The notes under the pieces: generated by a model
What the model was told of the DNA's origin: nothing
Seen by the model: only the letters and a program-made list of their open reading frames with translations
Databases searched by the model: none
Program-made: the position numbers and the translations under genes
From: Anthoceros angustus
Lineage: Eukaryota > Streptophyta > Anthocerotopsida > Anthocerotales > Anthocerotaceae
Length of the DNA stretch: 64,000 nt
NCBI GenBank assembly: GCA_010909165.1
Contig: VJWM01000119.1
Coordinates: forward strand, 434,001 to 498,000
Reading direction: 5' to 3'
Shown: piece by piece, positions 33,651 to 44,031 of the stretch
Position numbering within the stretch: position 1 is the first letter of the stretch
How the letters are laid out: the number at the start of each line of letters is the position of its first letter

Positions 33651-33981
33651 TGTATGCTGTAAACCAGGTGGACCACTCCTAGCCCTGTGACTGGCTCGAT
33701 TTACAGGCCAATACGAATACCGAGAGGCGGGATGCCAATTTTCGTCACCCGCAAGCCGCCGGAACATCACGTCTGCCACAGTGATTTTTGCAGACACGAG
33801 TAGATTTGCATCAGCAGGCAGTCCAGGTGCCGTGTCGGCACGTGATGCGGGGAATACTTGAGGTTGCACTGTTATGGGAGGTGGCGCTGGTTGGAAGGCC
33901 TGCTAGCAGAGACGATGATGCAAGCTCCGAGAAAAGAGGCGTAATAGACTTATCTTTCGCAGTAACGTCGTGTTACGGACT

Positions 33982-36840
33982 TCACGAAGCGAGAAGGAAA
34001 ATAATGAAAGTTATGTTCCACGTTATCAGCAGGTAGGTGAGGACCAGGCATGGATCGGACGCCGAGTTTTTTCCCCTCTGGTTGCCGCTACTCTGAGGAT
34101 CCCTGGCACGCCCCTTCGGTGTGCGCAACAATACAAAGGACCCTATGATAGTGGACAGGAAAGCGAGAAGCACTGCCCTTGTTTCCCGATTTTCCATTCG
34201 CTTTACCTGGAATCTGCAAAGCAACATGGGCACCAACGTCAATGGAGCTGAGTGGTAGCAGGCTGGAAGGGGTCTCTGCCCTCTCCCCGTGATTACTCAG
34301 ACAGTCTCTTAAAGCTTGGAATAACAACACACCTTAAAATTGCAAATTCCGCAGTCACGTTGTTGAGTCTATCCGCTATGATATTGTCTACAGTCTCACT
34401 CTCCATCTGCATTTTTAACTCCTGTGGGACAAACCATGAGAACGTATAAGCATCACGTAATAACAGCATTGAACTAGGCGGCTGGAAAATATTCTCTGCA
34501 TTCGCATCTTTCAGATTCAACAACGAAGACAAATATAACAAGCGCAATTCTCACCAACTTGCGAAGTTGCGCTGCTGCAATTGCTGAGGCTGCTGTTTCG
34601 TTTAGAAGCCTCTCAGTGAGAACAAGAAGCTCTTTGCCAAAATTGTTGAACTTGTCCTGAATCTTGACATTCAAATCGTCTACATACTGGTCAAGAAGTG
34701 ACTGGTTCAACTCCAGTGATTTGACTTTCTGCATGACTATCTTCAGGACTGCCTCTCCTGACGGTCGTGTGTGATGCAGTGCCTCTAGAACAGGCGGTCC
34801 GGGAGTAGAACCTGGCTCAACAGCTACTGCCCCAGAACTTTCGATCCCACCCGGTTCTTTGACAACTTTGTCATTACTCAGGCCTTGGATGTTGTCGTTA
34901 GTGTCTCCGGATGTGAGAACCTGCACGGGGCTAGATGCAACCGGTATTGCAGAGGCACTGCTTGACACTGAAGGAGCGGGGTTGGTCTTACTTCCACCTG
35001 CACCTGTGGCCAAGCTGTCCTCCTGTGGAACGTGTCCACCAGGTTGAAACTTGACCCCCGTCTCCAGTTCTGCAACCGGAATCCACCCCTCAAGGAGACT
35101 CTCAATCTCATCAACTCCCAGCACCTCCACCATACTCAGAGTGCAGTAGAAATCGGACCCATAATGAGTAAGCATTCGAAGCTTCACATACCTAACTAAC
35201 CTAGACTCTGCCACTTCGAACCTCTGAGGATGTCTAACATTCTCTGCCTGAAACTTCCCAAGAAGGACCCAATCCTCCGTTGGGTAGGTCTTACTGCCTA
35301 GAAGTTCAAAGTCCTTCAAGTTGGAAGCGTAGAACTCAAAATTGGAGATGACTACCGTTTCAACTTGAGTTTCAGCCGAAAGTCGGATGACAACAAACTT
35401 ATCTTCTGCGCTACATGGAATACGAAGATACTTGTCCTTGTCCTTATCCAGAATATAACTCTCTCCTTTCGCTTCCTTGCTCCACCCAACAACCTTTGCT
35501 CCATGCGAGGCCGCAGCGAAATTGTAGTCAACTGAAAAACGTCTCACATGGCCAGATGCACCTGAAGCATTCCCATTGCTGTTAGTTTGGCCCTGCTGCT
35601 TTTTTTCTAGCTGCGACTTCTTGAATTCATCCAAGCCAACTATCCGGTCGTCGACAGCCACTGTCAGATTTGGCTTTCCAACAGGGGGCACAGATCCTTC
35701 CTGAAAACCTTCCGAGGGACCAGGGCCAGCATGAAGTTCTCCTTGCAACTCATGCTCCACCACCGCACCTGCAACATCCACCAAGGCAGGAACCTCTGTT
35801 ACCCTGTCATTGTCAGACCTGTCGACATCTGTGGCAACAACGGATTCTTCATCAGCCGCTGGAGCCGCGCCGTCATCCTCCTTCTGCACCTCCCCAACAA
35901 CTGAGGCAGGTCCAGCTTCCGCCCCGCTGTCTAAAGCTACTCTGGTAAAAGGCTGACTGCTATCCAAAAGGAAACTCTGCAAAGCAGCCCCGCAAAGACA
36001 GACGCGCGTGCTAGCTCCAGACATCGCGAGGTCATCTGCATTGCTGCAGATCGAGCCGCAAGTGGCACTGCCAGAAAGTGGATTGTGAAAGCACAGTACA
36101 AACCTATCCGACGCACCAGCAATCGGCTTAGCAAAGCTCTTTGCGTAGATACCCTCGACCTCGCCATCACAAGTACGGTCCACTGGTAGAATATCCTCGA
36201 TGCAGGGAAGAACCTGATCACTGGCAACCGGCACGGCCACTAAGCACCTCGGCAGAATGATACTACTGCAATCAGCTTCCCCAGCCTCACACAACCTAGG
36301 GCTCCCGTCTCCTACGAGGCCTCCGACACTCCCCATCCCTGCCTCTCTTCCCACGCCGTCCTCCTCAACAACGTAAGGAACCACTGGAACAGCCGACGAC
36401 ACCAGTTCAACCCCGTCATCCTTCACTCCACTCCCCGAATCTCCCTCCAGCACGTCACCCGCCCTCCCCTCCTGCAGCAAATCCTCCTCGTGCGATATCC
36501 ACCCCCCGGTATCCGGCACCGGCTCAACCTGGCCCTGATCCAAGGAAGAGCCTCGATCATGCTCGCCTGATCCATCGGTGCCGGCTGCCAGCTCTTCCAG
36601 TCCGAGCATGAACTCGGCATCCTCGTAGCGGATCTCCTTAATTTCTGCAGCGAGTGGGAAGGGATCTTCCTGACTCGCAGGATCCTTGCCAGAGCTCACA
36701 GCAAAATTCACAAACGCAACCAGAATAAGCCCCGCAGCTACACAGAATATGCAAAACCATCTAGGCCAGTATCCGCATCTCGCTGAGCCCGCGCCGACAG
36801 CACTTCTCTTCTTCTTCGATCCACTGGACTTCTTCGGCAT
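33982..36840 (-). CDS. Mid-SUN-type SUN-domain protein
   Basis: Three exons (36840-34555, 34421-34333, 34213-33982) join in phase to about 868 residues. Near residues 28-50 is a membrane helix (WFCIFCVAAGLILVAFVNFA) after a lysine-rich start. Residues about 50-430 are acidic and disordered. The SUN domain lies at about 430-577: RRFSVDYNFAAASHGAKVVG, VVIRLSAETQVETVVISNFE, DWVLLGKFQAENVRHPQRFE, LRMLTHYGSDFYCTLSMVEV. A predicted coiled coil follows (KVKSLELNQSLLDQYVDDLN), and the last exon holds a second membrane helix (AVLLAFLSTIIGSFVLL). A central SUN domain between membrane segments defines the mid-SUN group (plant SUN3-5, yeast Slp1), which sits in ER and nuclear envelope. The final about 55 residues are uncertain; another splice could end the protein soon after the second helix. 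It converges with the P450 gene, 331 bp apart. Confidence 0.9.
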
Positions 36841-37339
36841 TGCTCATCGGAATCGGGATCCAGGCGCTCCTCCTCGGATCTTCACCTTACGCCCGACCTG
36901 AGCCGGCGGTGGACACGATCCAGCAGGACGCGGCTGCTCCTGCGTCCAGCACAGCAGCCCGCGAACTTGAGCTCGCGCCTCCGCTGCCGGCTCACAAATG
37001 GTGAGGAGAGGACAGTCCCTGTTTTCGGCGCAGACAAGTAGCTTGCGTGTCATAGCGCATAAAAGCTCATCGATTCCTAAAAGCCTCGGAAAACGCAGGT
37101 GTTCGAATGCAAACTGGACACGAGCAACATGCTACCAAAATCGTCCACCTGCCGAATCAATTTGCGGATGCGGACTCAACTTAAACCATAATTCTCCACC
37201 TCACATTAGATTAAGACAGGAGCAGCCCAGTCAGGCATGTTTGCTTGACTCCTGCAGGGAGATACCAAAAGAAGCTGCTTGCCTGTGCTTAATGCTAACG
37301 CTAAATTACAGGATGCCGGTTGCTGAGACAGCAACAATG
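36841..37339. other. SUN promoter / PWP2 3' flank
   Basis: About 500 bp between the PWP2 stop and the SUN start, both genes on the minus strand. No other feature seen. Confidence 0.5.
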
Positions 37340-40300
37340 CTAGTTTGCAAGTTTTGCAGGGGCAGTACAGAGATACTGAAGGAGGTAGTTGTTAGTGGAG
37401 CAAGCCGTACCCAAGTCCTCGTGCAACCTTGCCAGCACTTTTTGCAGGCTTCTCAAGGAGGGCAGTAGCTTGTTGTTGCGTAGCTGGATGGTCCTGCCGT
37501 GAGCCAGGCACAACTCCTGCATTTCCGAGTCACACACAGGATGATGGGATTAGCCAGGGTGGCAGAGGGACCAGGTCCCGACGAGTTGAGCTGCTGTTTG
37601 GAGGAAATGCAAGCAGCTAGGTTTGGAGGAAATGCAAGCAGCTAGGTGAGAGGAACAAACCTGACTCCAGCGTAATATGAACTCCAAATGTGGCGATCTT
37701 TCCAGGTGTTCTGCCAACGTGGTGAACATAGTTGCAAGATAGGCGTGGGGTATGGTCTTCACAACTGAAGATATGTCAGCAGGATGTACTGACTCAATAC
37801 ACGTCCATATGAGACCGGGTTCGTTCAACCGGAGAGCAAGCCTTAGTGCTTTATCACTTTCCTTGGCTTCCAAAGCTGCTTTGATGGCCTGCATGAAAAG
37901 TTCACCACGTCAGTTTGCGCGCGGCAACCTTAAACAAGGCACAGCACCCTGCTTCCAGCAAATTGCAATACCTCTGGTGTCACATCTAGATCAAGGTCAC
38001 TGGGATCAAATATATAGTTGTCATCCATAGAATACACAATCAGCCCCTCAGTAGTTGCTGCTGTCCATGACCTGCCAGTTGGACTCAATTTGATGCTTTT
38101 CACACGTGCTATGGGCCTTCCATGGTTTAAATCCGTGCCTGGCAAGCCATAACTCTGCGTTCCTCTAGTATGGAAACTGATTCCGCCCTCCCCATCACTA
38201 TCATAGTCATCGATCAAGTCAATTGGCCCAGCACTTGTCATTTTCTTGGAACTCAATACATCTAGTACTCCGTCTAAGGAGTAATTGTGTGTTATTTGAA
38301 ACCTTTGAAGCAGGACCTGCACATAAACAGCTCTTCAGTGCCTCCAACCTGATGATGATGCCATGCAGACATCTTATAGTGCACTACACCACGATTCAAC
38401 CCACAACAAGAATGATCAGAGGGGATAGAGGCACAGACCTTGTCTTTCACATCATACATGCAGATATACTTGCTGGTACCTCCAGCTAAGATATAAGTTC
38501 CATCAGCTGAGTAACATAATGTCGTGAAGCATTTCCCAGAGCTTGTGTTGGCCACAGTTCTCCTATCCCCCATGAGTCTGCCCCCAGCCACGTCACGACG
38601 TCCTACAATGCTGCCAGTTTGCAACCCTTCAACTGGGTCCCAGAAATCTATTGCCCCATTCAGAGTAGTGGCAGCAATTTCCTTTCCATCCGGTCGATAT
38701 GCTACAGTCAGCACCTCATGAGTATGGACAAACTTCTCCACCCCACTCTTGTCTTTGGAAACATCCCATAATCGAATCGTTTTGTCCCATGACGCAGATG
38801 CTAGCAGTTTCTGCACAGGCATTGATACACACAGCCACAAGGCATAAGACCAAACTTTCAAATGCTGCAATAAGGAGCACTCTTCTTCTGCCAAACAACA
38901 AGCGCAAACTACACAGACCAGATTAGTCATATCATTAGAAGCACATACAATCACAATTCCATGGGTGTACAGCCAAGGGGGACGTGAAGGCTTACTTGTG
39001 TGGGGGAAAAAGCGAGCCCATGTACTGGACCTTCATGACCACTGAGAACATCTAGTAATCTCCCGGTCTTCATTGACCATATAAAAATCTGCAAGGAATG
39101 TACATGAGCTCTAAACTGGCCTTCAAAATTTATCCAATGCATAATAGTTGCAAATTACAAGAATGTAGGAGCCCTGCAGCCAGTCTAAAGAAGATGGACA
39201 CCAGTAGAAGAGAACTTGAGGAGAAGACTGGCAACAATACCTGAAAAGACTCCACAGTGCCAGCACAAATCATCTCTCCACTTGGATCAGTAGCTAATGA
39301 GGAGAACTGTGTGGGAGTTGGTGTAGTAAACGTTCGAAAGTTCCTGTACCTCACAAGATCCCAGGCACGCACTGTGCCATCCATTGAAGCGCTCACAACC
39401 ACATTATTCCCGGGTAGAAATAAAACATCGGTAATTGCATTAGTGTGCTCAGTGAATGTTACGAAACAGGATCCAGAGGAAGGATTCCAGATCTGTGGCA
39501 AAAGAAGAGAGAAAAACAAAATCAGATTACCCACATCTCAATGTCCTGCACTCATGCATGAATTGCTCAGGCCATCTAAATCCCAATAGCTGCAGGCTCA
39601 AGAAGTACAAACCTTCAGCTTGTTGTCGTCTGCACCAGAAGCAAGAAACTGCGAATCTGGAGAGTAGCTCACACAGTTGACATCATAGTAGTGCCCCTGC
39701 TGCTTCAAAACATACGTTTCAGAGCGCCACTCCCATACCAACAACTGTCCCAGCTTTGCAGATCCAAATGCCAGCCAGTTTCCCGTGGTATTAAATACTG
39801 CTGATGTGATTTTCTGCTGAGATATTGAAAGGACGTGAATGCAGTTAAAGTCTGGCATCTCGTACAGTCCAAAAATACCTGTGGAGAAGGAAGCAACCAG
39901 GAGATTCAACCCTTCGTGATAAGCACAAGCCGTCACTTTGGCAGATTGCATGAAGAAATTCTTCTTGAGCAGTTCCCACCGTCCTCCCTTCAAGGACAGA
40001 GACGACGCTTTGCTAGGCCCATCATTTTCCACAAAGGGCACGACTGCAGTGCTCAAGTTTTCTTGGGGTTCCTCCCCTGAGCCGTTCCCTTTCTCCCCAT
40101 GCCCATCAAGAAACGAGGCTGCAGTTTCCAGCGCCTCCACCTTCTGCCTCTTCCTCCTGCTACCCTCCAAACTCCGGTCGACCGATGCATTCCGGGTATC
40201 CGTCCCTTGCGCAGGATGATACCTCCAGCTAAACACCGCCCCATCTCGGGAAACCGTGTAGAAATTCAGCCACTCGCCTGCTCCTTGTGCGAACCCCTTG

Positions 40301-40884
40301 CCGCCAAAAAAAACCCCCACCAAATCATCACGATGCCCGGACAGGCTGACCGGCGGCAAATGCTCGGCCTCGCTCACAAAGAAAAGCCGGGCAATGTGAT
40401 CCCTAGACCCTGCAATAATCCACTGCCCATCAGAGCTCCAATCCAAGCAGGTGACGGTGTCGTGGGAGCTGGCAAACGTCCTCAGCAGCGCAAACGGAGC
40501 AAACTCCTTCCGAAACCCCGGAGTGCGCCAAATCTGTACCAACCTCCCAACTCCCACGGCGAAACGAGTGCCGTCCGGGCTAAACTTCAAGGCCGACACG
40601 GGGCCCTTGAAGGAGAAGTGGTGAAGCACAACCCGCCTGGGCAAGTTCACAAGCAGAGACCTTCCTTCCTCATCGATCGAAAGCAGCAAAGTTCCGTCAG
40701 GAGAAACAGCAATTCTCACAATATTCCTGGCATTCTCGAAGGGAAGCGTAACAGTCTCAAATTTTTCCAGGTCGGTTAGGGACACTCTGTTGCCAACAGG
40801 GGAAAGAAGCTTCGTGTTGTCTACCAGCAACAGGTTCCCGCCTCTGTAGGGCGCTCCCAGCAAATTCACAAACTTGAAGTTCAT
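37340..40884 (-). CDS. PWP2: PWP2/UTP1, UTP-B subunit of the SSU processome
   Basis: Seven exons, all phase 0 (40884-39613, 39492-39241, 39088-38996, 38810-38439, 38316-37972, 37888-37661, 37516-37340), give 912 residues. The N-terminus (MNFKFVNLLGAPYRGGN, then LLSPVGNRVSLTDL and LPRRVVLHHFSFKGPVSALK) is diagnostic of PWP2, so the start is 40884, not the in-frame ATG 30 bases upstream. Tandem WD40 repeats follow (VTCLDWSSDGQWIIAGSRDH, LASGADDNKLK, VVSASMDGTVRAWDLVRYR, LASASWDKTIRLWDVSKDKS). The C-terminal Utp12-type helical domain starts at AIKAALEAKESDKALRLALR. PWP2 binds the 5' external spacer and U3 snoRNA in the nucleolus during 18S rRNA processing. A linker insert (about residues 230-290, with a basic RRKRQKVEA stretch) separates WD40 blocks. 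Confidence 0.95.
37597..37646. repeat. 25-bp tandem duplication in last PWP2 intron
   Basis: TTTGGAGGAAATGCAAGCAG plus CTAGG occurs twice in a row, inside the intron 37517-37660. Confidence 0.95.
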
Positions 40885-40985
40885 GGTTTCCGGACCCAGA
40901 GTCTCAAGCACCACGGACCACTAACATATATAGATCTGAGACTCTGGGACCACTAACATATCAGTTTATATAAATATGTTAGTGA

Positions 40986-41003
40986 TTAGGGTTCAGGGTT
41001 TAT
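40986..41003 (-). promoter_or_regulatory. Telo-box pair upstream of PWP2
   Basis: On the minus strand this reads AAACCCTGAACCCTAA, two telo-box-like elements about 100 bp upstream of the PWP2 ATG. Telo-boxes (AAACCCTA) are common in promoters of plant ribosome-biogenesis genes, which fits PWP2. Similar AACCCTAG-like motifs recur at about 41880 and 43038, the latter before the ISD11 gene. Confidence 0.5.
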
Positions 41004-41018
41004 CTAGATATGTTAGGG

Positions 41019-41078
41019 GTCAGGAGCAACAGCAATCCTCACACAATTCTTAGCAAAGCGTAACAGTTTTATATTTTC
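41019..41078 (-). repeat. Decayed copy of PWP2 exon 1 sequence (fragment 1)
   Basis: GTCAGGAGCAACAGCAATCC and the following GCGTAACAGT...ATTTTC match 40697-40765 of PWP2 (GTCAGGAGAAACAGCAATTC, GCGTAACAGTCTCAAATTTT) with substitutions and small gaps. Same orientation as the gene. Confidence 0.7.
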
Positions 41079-41099
41079 ATATGTTTGTCCTCCCTTTAA

Positions 41100-41490
41100 G
41101 AATTGACATCCGGACATGGGATCATTGGAACTCCCCAGTTAAACGTCCTTGGGATGGATCTAGAGGGGTATCACCTATCTCAGCTTCATAGCCCTACGAG
41201 GATGGGAACATTGGAACTCCCCAGTTAAAGGTTCTTCGAGGATGGGAACATTGGAACTCCCCATTTAAAGGTCCTTCGGATGGATCAGTACCCAGCTAGG
41301 GTGTTACCTATCCCCAGCTTCATAGCCCTACGAGGATGGGATCATTGCCCAGCTGGGCTGTCCCCTATCCCCAACTTCATAGCCCTGCAAGGATGGGATC
41401 ATTGGAACTGCCCAGTTAAACGTCCTTCCGATGGATCAGTGCCCATGGTGTCACCTATCCCCAGCTTCATAGCCCTACGAGGCTACCAGT
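41100..41490. repeat. Irregular minisatellite in PWP2 upstream region
   Basis: Built from recurring blocks: CTTCATAGCCCTACGAGGAT (near 41186, 41308, 41371, 41466), GGAACTCCCCAGTTAAA (near 41129, 41214, 41253 and 41405, with variants) and TCCTTCGGATGGATCAGT. Block order varies, so units have been reshuffled. No coding frame of interest. Confidence 0.85.
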
Positions 41491-41773
41491 TATAATCATC
41501 TTGCCTTCGTCTCCGCCGTGTGCTGGGCCGCCATTTGTTAGTGCCCTACTATGTTACTCCACTTCAAATTTCAAGTGCGGGACTTCAATATATACTTTGA
41601 AATATCTATAAAGTCTCTGAATTTGCTAAAAGTAGTTCAAATGCCCAATGCAGGACTTTCATATATACTTTGAGATATCTCTGAAGTATCTGTTAAAAAC
41701 AGTTTCTAATTTTTCCAGATATAAAGTCTCTCAATTTGCTAAAACCAATTTCAGATTTTTCTGGATTGCTTAT

Positions 41774-41979
41774 GACACCCCGTTGCCCACCAGATAAAGA
41801 AGCTTCTCATTGTACCTCGGAAGACGAACCTACTTGCATGAACCCTGAACCTAGGATCAGGTTTTATATAGATCTATTAGTAACCCTAGGTGTCTCAAAT
41901 TCTAGGGTCTGAAAACTATGAACTTCAAGTTTGAGAATTTGCTGGAGCGCTCTGTTGGTGGACAACACAAGCTTCGTCC
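41774..41979. repeat. Two further PWP2 5'-end fragments in opposite orientations (fragment 2)
   Basis: 41774-41818 matches the PWP2 VSPVGNRVS region on the minus strand (CCGTTGCCCACCAGATAAAG). 41918-41979 is the same gene's start on the plus strand: ATGAACTTCAAGTTTG, then AATTTGCTG, then GTGGACAACACAAGCTTC, corresponding to MNFKF...NLL...VDNTKL. The two pieces face each other within about 200 bp. Confidence 0.75.
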
Positions 41980-42053
41980 TCCGGTCCTATCTCCTCTTTC
42001 CTTAATCAAAACTTACGGATTGGGTTCAAGATTTATGCAAACATATTAGTAAT

Positions 42054-42232
42054 CAGGAGAAACAAGAATTTTCACTAGATATTCCTTGCTTTTACAAAGG
42101 AAATGTAACCATCTCAGCTTTTTCCTCCTGTTGCCGATAGGAGAAAAAAGCTTTGTGTTGTCCACCAGAAGTAGATTCCCGCCTTTGTAGAGCGCTTCGA
42201 GTAGATTCACAAACTTGATTCATGGTTGCTAG
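42054..42232 (-). repeat. Decayed PWP2 5'-end copy (fragment 3)
   Basis: Matches 40699-40889 of PWP2 over nearly its whole length, including CTGTTGCCGATAGGAGAAAA, AGCTTTGTGTTGTCCACC, AGATTCCCGCCTTTGTAGAG and the end ACAAACTTGATTCATGGTT at the old start codon. Small deletions destroy the frame. Confidence 0.85.
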
Positions 42233-42472
42233 TTTGGTCCAAATGAAGAAGTACAAGAAGTGTATTAGAGTCCACTTTGATAGAATTTTTCCTTTCATGG
42301 GAGTTGATACTACACAACTTGTACCATGATATGCCTAAGCTACTAGCACCAAGGGCATCCATTTGAGTACAGATGAAAGCGCAGATGCTTATGAGCCACG
42401 TGGTTATAAATCTGTGTCCAAATGGCTTAGGCCAAACGATTAAGCATCCTACGCTTAGATCGGTTCTTAGAT

Positions 42473-42975
42473 GGGGTGCCTGAAGGGAGTGAATGCCCTT
42501 GGTGCAAGTAGCTTAGGCACACCATGGTACAAGTTGTTAAGTACCAAGTCCCATGATAGAAATCCATCCTTAGTAGACTTCAATAAAATTCTTCTTCTTC
42601 TTCATTTGGCCTAAAGCTTAGAATTTAGGATTTAGGCCATGGGGTGCATGAAGGGAGTGGATGCCCTTGGTACAAGTAGCTTAGGAACACCATGGTACAA
42701 ATTGTTAAGTACCAAGTCCCATGACAGAAATCCATCCTTAATAGACTTCAATAAAATTCTTCTTCTTCATTTAGCCTAAAGCTTAGAATTTGGGATTTAG
42801 GCCAAATGGACACACATTTATAAGAACGTCGCTGTTAAGCATCCTAGGACTCGGGACCTGGGTCCTTAGAGAGAGAGAGTGGATGCCCTTTGTGATAAAA
42901 AGCTTAACCATGGTACAAGTTGGGCACACCATGGTACAAGTTGTCGAGTACCAAGTCCATGAGGGGAATTCTTCT
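42473..42975. repeat. 168-bp tandem duplication with partial third copy
   Basis: 42473-42640 and 42641-42803 are close copies (GGGGTGC, TGCCCTTGG, ACCATGGTACAA, CCATCCTTA, CTTCAATAAAATTCTTCTTC). A shorter, scrambled third copy is at about 42882-42975. Non-coding. It fills the space between the PWP2 fragments and ISD11. Confidence 0.9.
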
Positions 42976-43110
42976 TCCTTCTTTTGGACCCTCGAGTCTC
43001 ACACACCTCGGACCACTAACTTATCTACATAAGCCCTAACCCTAGGTTACCAGTTTGTCGCATCAACCAGCGCTCGGGGAAGATTTTCTCTCTCGAACGC
43101 GGAGGTCAGT

Positions 43111-43371
43111 ATGTCTTCGCCGCAAGCGTTGTATCGAGCTTTGTTGCGGCAGGCTAGCAAATTCTCCAACTACAACGTGCGGGAATACATCAAGAGGAGG
43201 AGCCGGGAAGGATTCGTGGCTAATAGGAAACTGCAGGATGAGAAGCTGCTGGAACAGGCCGTCCAGTTCGGCAAGCAACAGCTGGAAATTGCGAAGCGGC
43301 AAGCTGTCATCTATAACCTCTACGCTCCCCGAGTGAAGAGTATCATGGACCTGGACGTTGCCACTGTCTAA
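43111..43371 (+). CDS. ISD11: ISD11 / LYRM4, Fe-S assembly LYR-motif protein
   Basis: Intronless 86-residue frame starting MSSPQALYRALLRQAS. The LYR tripeptide is at residues 7-9, followed by the family pattern FSNYNVREYIKRRSREGF and a second helix, FGKQQLEIAKRQAVIYNLYA. The length is typical for ISD11, which stabilises the cysteine desulfurase NFS1 in mitochondria together with acyl carrier protein. The small size and lack of a cleavable presequence fit the family. From 43372 to 44030 no other gene is supported. Confidence 0.9.
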   Translation: MSSPQALYRALLRQASKFSNYNVREYIKRRSREGFVANRKLQDEKLLEQAVQFGKQQLEIAKRQAVIYNLYAPRVKSIMDLDVATV

Positions 43372-44031
43372 CTTGATGGTGGCACATCGTGTGCAATTCC
43401 GGTCAGGTTTTGAATAAATTGCCTCCTGTGTTTCCCGGCTCCGCAATCTTGCCGAGATGACCACAGCTTCCTGTCTCGAGAGGCCGGTCAGGAGCGCGTT
43501 GGCCAAGTTTGCCGTAAAGCGCGTGCTTATGTGAATCTGGTGTAATTTTATCAAGCTTGTATACAAGTGATACAATAAAGACCATTCTTGGATTGACTGG
43601 TTAGGGGAGATCTGGGGCTGAAGGATTGTTTTGGTCACCGAAACGTGCACCGACTTACGGGACAGGCAGCAGCAACAAGAAAGCCCTTTGCCGATACATC
43701 GCGCGAGCTTTGAAGCCGAAGTATGGACGCCAACCAAGCGATGTGCTTCTGCATATGTAAACTGCAAAAGTATCATATGGGGAGAGGAGAGCGTGAAATT
43801 AATCGCGGTTCAGGTTTTGAGAAGTGTATTGTGTGGAGGGACGAAAATACTTGAGGAGGATTGCAGGAAGCGGGCCTTAGGTCTTGGGAAGGTGCATCTT
43901 CATTGGAGTGTGATAGAAACCATCTACCCGGACGTTGAAACCGAGCAGGAAGCTGGAGGTTATGTTTGTTATCGTGTAACGCATCTATCACCCTTTTTGA
44001 GCTTGAAGTGTTAGGAGGGCTTCAAGGACTT

